Shown piece after piece: positions 44,932-46,812 of a stretch of 46,812 bases of DNA. This stretch comes from an uncultured Pantoea sp. (GTDB lineage Bacteria; Pseudomonadota; Gammaproteobacteria; Enterobacterales; Enterobacteriaceae), in contig CAJYVD010000024.1 in assembly GCA_913778495.1 (NCBI GenBank), positions 1 to 46,812 of the forward strand, read 5' to 3'. The stretch's first letter is position 1, and every line of letters begins with the position of its first letter. The position numbers and the translations under genes were made by a program. The notes below the pieces were generated by a model. That model did not search any database, had not been told where the DNA came from, and was given only the letters and a program-made list of their open reading frames with translations.

Positions 44932-46035
44932 TTAAACAGCGTATTTTTTTTCGTTGTCGGTCAGTCTCTGCTCGGCCGCGGCGCAGCGCTGCCCGCTGCG
45001 GCTGGAGAACAGGTATTGGCGCGCAGCGGACCACTGCAGGCCGACCGATTCCCCTTCGTTAAAACGTTGCAGACCGGGGATTTTTACAATCAGGGGCGCC
45101 GTCATCGCCGGAAGCTGGCAGGCCAGCAGCGTGTCCGCGCCCATATATTCATAACTGATCGCCCGCGCGACCAGCGCCGATGAGGTTGGCGCGGTGACGT
45201 CGATATCCTCTGCGCGCAGGCCGAGGCTGAGCGATTCTGCGCAGGGATACGTCACCACCGGAGCCGCGAGCGTACTGAGATAATGGTTCTCGCCGCGCGC
45301 CTGAAGCGGCAGGATGTTCATCGGTGGCGCACCGATGAATTGGGCGGCGAAAAGGCTGGCGGGCTGGTGATAGAGCGCCTCCGGCGTGCCGATTTGCTCT
45401 ATTTTTCCGGCGTTGAGCAGAATGATGCTGTCCGCCATGCTCATGGCTTCAGTTTGGTCGTGCGTCACGTAGATTAAGGTGAGGCCCAGTTTCTTTTGCA
45501 GCGCGCGAATGTCACGGCGCATGCTCTGGCGCAGGCGCGCATCGAGGTTCGACAGCGGCTCATCCATCAGGCACAGCCTGTGGTTAGCAATCACCGCCCT
45601 TCCCAGCGCCACGCGCTGTTGCTGACCGCCCGACAGTTGCGACGGTAAACGCTCAAGCAGGTTATCCAACTCCAGCAGGCTGCTGACATCGTGCAGGCGT
45701 GCTCCGAAGGTCTGCTTGTCCTCGCCGCGCGCTTTCAGGCCAAACAGCAGATTTTCCCGCACGTTGAGATGAGGAAACAGCGCGTAAGATTGAAACACCA
45801 TTGAGAGCTTGCGCTGTGACGGCGGCAGATGCGTGACGTCCTGCTGCTGCAGCTGAATCTGCCCTTCATCCGCGCTTTCCAATCCGGCAATGGTGCGCAA
45901 CAGCGTGGTTTTGCCACATCCCGATGGCCCGAGCAGAGCCACAAAGTTGCCGGGTTCAACGGTGAAGCTGATGTCGTTCAGGGCAAGGTAATCACCCCAG
46001 GTTTTTTTGATGTGATGAAGCGAAAGAGCGCTCAT
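44932..46035 (-). CDS. UgpC/MalK-like ABC transporter ATPase
   Basis: 367 aa, first gene of the operon. Walker A GPSGCGKT (36-43), Q-loop MVFQSYALFPH, signature LSGGQQQR, Walker B CLMDEPLSNLD and H-loop VTHDQTEAM are all present. The C-terminal TOBE/OB regulatory domain of MalK/UgpC ATPases spans about 235-350. Having the ATPase first differs from ugpBAECQ in E. coli. A Pho box lies 48-87 bp before its start. Confidence 0.92.
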   Translation of the reverse strand: MSALSLHHIKKTWGDYLALNDISFTVEPGNFVALLGPSGCGKTTLLRTIAGLESADEGQIQLQQQDVTHLPPSQRKLSMVFQSYALFPHLNVRENLLFGLKARGEDKQTFGARLHDVSSLLELDNLLERLPSQLSGGQQQRVALGRAVIANHRLCLMDEPLSNLDARLRQSMRRDIRALQKKLGLTLIYVTHDQTEAMSMADSIILLNAGKIEQIGTPEALYHQPASLFAAQFIGAPPMNILPLQARGENHYLSTLAAPVVTYPCAESLSLGLRAEDIDVTAPTSSALVARAISYEYMGADTLLACQLPAMTAPLIVKIPGLQRFNEGESVGLQWSAARQYLFSSRSGQRCAAAEQRLTDNEKKYAV

Positions 46036-46066
46036 GCCGCCACGGTCCTGAAATCAGAATGGCGGT

Positions 46067-46072
46067 AAGCTA
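46067..46072 (-). promoter_or_regulatory. Candidate -10 hexamer of the ABC/phosphoesterase operon
   Basis: On the minus strand TAGCTT lies 10 nt after the last Pho repeat and about 31 nt before the ATPase ATG. This is the spacing of PhoB-activated promoters, where the Pho box replaces the -35 element. Confidence 0.5.
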
Positions 46073-46082
46073 GCGCAGCGGG

Positions 46083-46122
46083 ATGAAGGTTTTATGGCAG
46101 CGTGATGACGGGAGGATGACCT
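46083..46122 (-). promoter_or_regulatory. Pho box: four repeats at 11-bp period
   Basis: Read on the minus strand, AGGTCAT, CCGTCAT, CTGCCAT and CCTTCAT occur in a row, each separated by four bases (CCTC, CACG, AAAA). PhoB binds 7-bp CTGTCAT-like units at exactly 11-bp period. All four units end in CAT and the third (CTGCCAT) differs from the consensus at one base. Confidence 0.75.
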
Positions 46123-46140
46123 TGAGCGAGGTTGGGCGCT

Positions 46141-46192
46141 GGCGGGAGTCCGGCCCGCCAGGCCAGTGGTTGTGAGCGGGGTCCGGCCGCTC
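46141..46192. repeat. Tandem pair of covarying hairpins with GTCCGG centre
   Basis: Unit 1 (46141-46159) has arms GGCGGG/CCCGCC; unit 2 (46174-46192) has arms GAGCGG/CCGCTC. The middle (A/G)GTCCGG is kept. Three stem pairs differ between the units and all three are changed on both arms. The stems extend outward by one or two further pairs. Confidence 0.7.
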
Positions 46193-46293
46193 ATGCCGGT
46201 TTGTGTTGCGCGGGCTTGCGCGTTGGCCGCTGCGCTGGCCTGGCCCTGAGCAGGTTCCGCCCGCTAACCGCACGGCAGTTTCAGCCGCACCGC

Positions 46294-46354
46294 TGCGGCG
46301 TACGGGCAAAGGGCCGATGGCGCGGCCCTTTGCAATCCGCGCCCTGCGCCAGCC
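46294..46354. repeat. Structured intergenic repeat, right copy (inverted to the left copy)
   Basis: GCAAAGGGCCG (46306-46316) and CGGCCCTTTGC (46323-46333) form a perfect 11-bp stem with a 6-nt loop. GCCCTGCGCCAGCC (46341-46354) is the exact complement of 14-27. Compared with the left copy, three stem pairs have changed, each on both arms. Confidence 0.75.
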
Positions 46355-46387
46355 TGCGCTGTTCCCTCACTCCGCCGCGCCAGCCTC

Positions 46388-46805
46388 ACGGACCGCGCGG
46401 ATTCGCCATCCCTGGCTCATTCCGCACTCTCAGCGGCATCCATGCCGCTTCGTCCTGGCCGTCACGCTCCATTCGGCGCTCCGGATGGCGCTCACAAACC
46501 TCGCCTGTGGGAATCTTTTCTTTTTTTTGGCTGGTGTTGTCTGGAAGGCTGTAAGCGGGTCAGTAAAGACAACGGCTGGCTTAAAAAGACAGAAGACAAA
46601 AGGTAAAAACTTTTTAGAAAGCAATGCGGCTTGGCTGTTACTTAAAAATCTTACCGCCACGCGGTCGCTGCGAAAAACATAAAAAACCCACAGCGAGGTT
46701 TGGTAGCGCCATCCCCACTCGCTGAACGAGTGAGGGCTTCCAGGGCGAGCGGCATGGATGCCGCGAGAGGCGGCGTTGAGCAGGAGCGAATCGACGCCGG
46801 TCCGT
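46388..46805. repeat. Inverted repeat with ~120-bp arms around an AT-rich core
   Basis: Left arm 46388-46511, right arm 46687-46805. Matching blocks: ACGGACCG (46388-46395 against 46798-46805), GCGGCATCCATGCCGC (46433-46448 against 46749-46764, identical) and a 29/28-nt block GGATGGCGCT...TGTGGG (46483-46511 against 46687-46714). The core 46512-46686 is AT-rich with a GTTGTCT/AGACAAC pair. No protein is supported inside. The repeat may extend beyond the window. Confidence 0.7.
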
Positions 46806-46812
46806 CAGGAAG

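Noticed and set aside
46203-46682. Long rightward open frames across the right-end repeats
   Set aside because: They run through palindromes and both GC-rich and AT-rich repeat parts, with no family resemblance or ribosome-binding site.

Overview
The window looks like chromosome of a GC-rich member of the Enterobacterales, most likely Erwiniaceae (Pantoea/Erwinia-like). The backbone carries close homologues, partly in E. coli order, of sotB, ynfM-ynfL-mlc-bioD2(ynfK), ynfD, ynfB, ynfA, ydfG, dcp, curA and rluF. The genus is an inference from gene content, because no rRNA or other phylogenetic marker is present. I found no tRNA, rRNA or CRISPR array.

Layout. 1-227: cut-off intergenic repeat with a perfect hairpin and a 37-bp direct repeat. 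0.2-3.4 kb: sotB, a small Cys/His protein and ynfM, all leftward, with ynfL diverging. 3.4-6.5 kb: ynfL, mlc (CRP-like and Mlc-like sites ahead of it) and bioD2. 6.5-10 kb: the osmoprotectant ABC operon osmY-osmX-osmW-osmV, leftward. 10.3-13.8 kb: a DHA2 drug exporter behind a perfect inverted repeat, ynfD, ynfB, ynfA, ydfG. 14.4-18 kb: a chemoreceptor followed by a diguanylate cyclase whose leader can fold over its ribosome-binding region. 18.2-22.8 kb: guaD, dcp and hpxO, so two purine-catabolism genes flank the peptidase. 23-25.5 kb: a small exported eight-cysteine protein, a GlpD-family dehydrogenase and an OsmB-like lipoprotein. 26.1-31.2 kb: an accessory stretch with an orphan glycosyltransferase, an orphan fimbrial-like protein, an AT-richer membrane protein, an HNH endonuclease and a decayed ISNCY-type insertion sequence. 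31.5-37.1 kb: DUF1345 protein, VF530 protein, periplasmic PEBP protein, FUSC efflux protein and a hipBA toxin-antitoxin pair with two operator copies. 37.3-41 kb: curA, nitroreductase, rluF, HPP membrane protein. 41-46 kb: a leftward operon of MalK/UgpC-like ATPase, UgpB-like binding protein, two permeases and an ADPRibase-Mn-like metallophosphoesterase. 46.1-46.8 kb: a dense cluster of palindromes and inverted repeats.

The strongest candidates for something new are at the right end. The ABC/phosphoesterase operon has a four-unit, 11-bp-period Pho box correctly placed before a -10 hexamer. This suggests a phosphate-starvation system that imports and cleaves a phosphorylated nucleoside or alcohol diester. 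Just upstream lie hairpin families whose arms change by compensatory substitutions: a tandem pair with a conserved GTCCGG centre, and a second hairpin also found, inverted, at the left end of the window. Next to them is a roughly 120-bp-armed inverted repeat around an AT-rich core.

Other points are a near-consensus CRP site with no obvious target about 240 bp before the FUSC gene, and the low-GC HNH/IS island.
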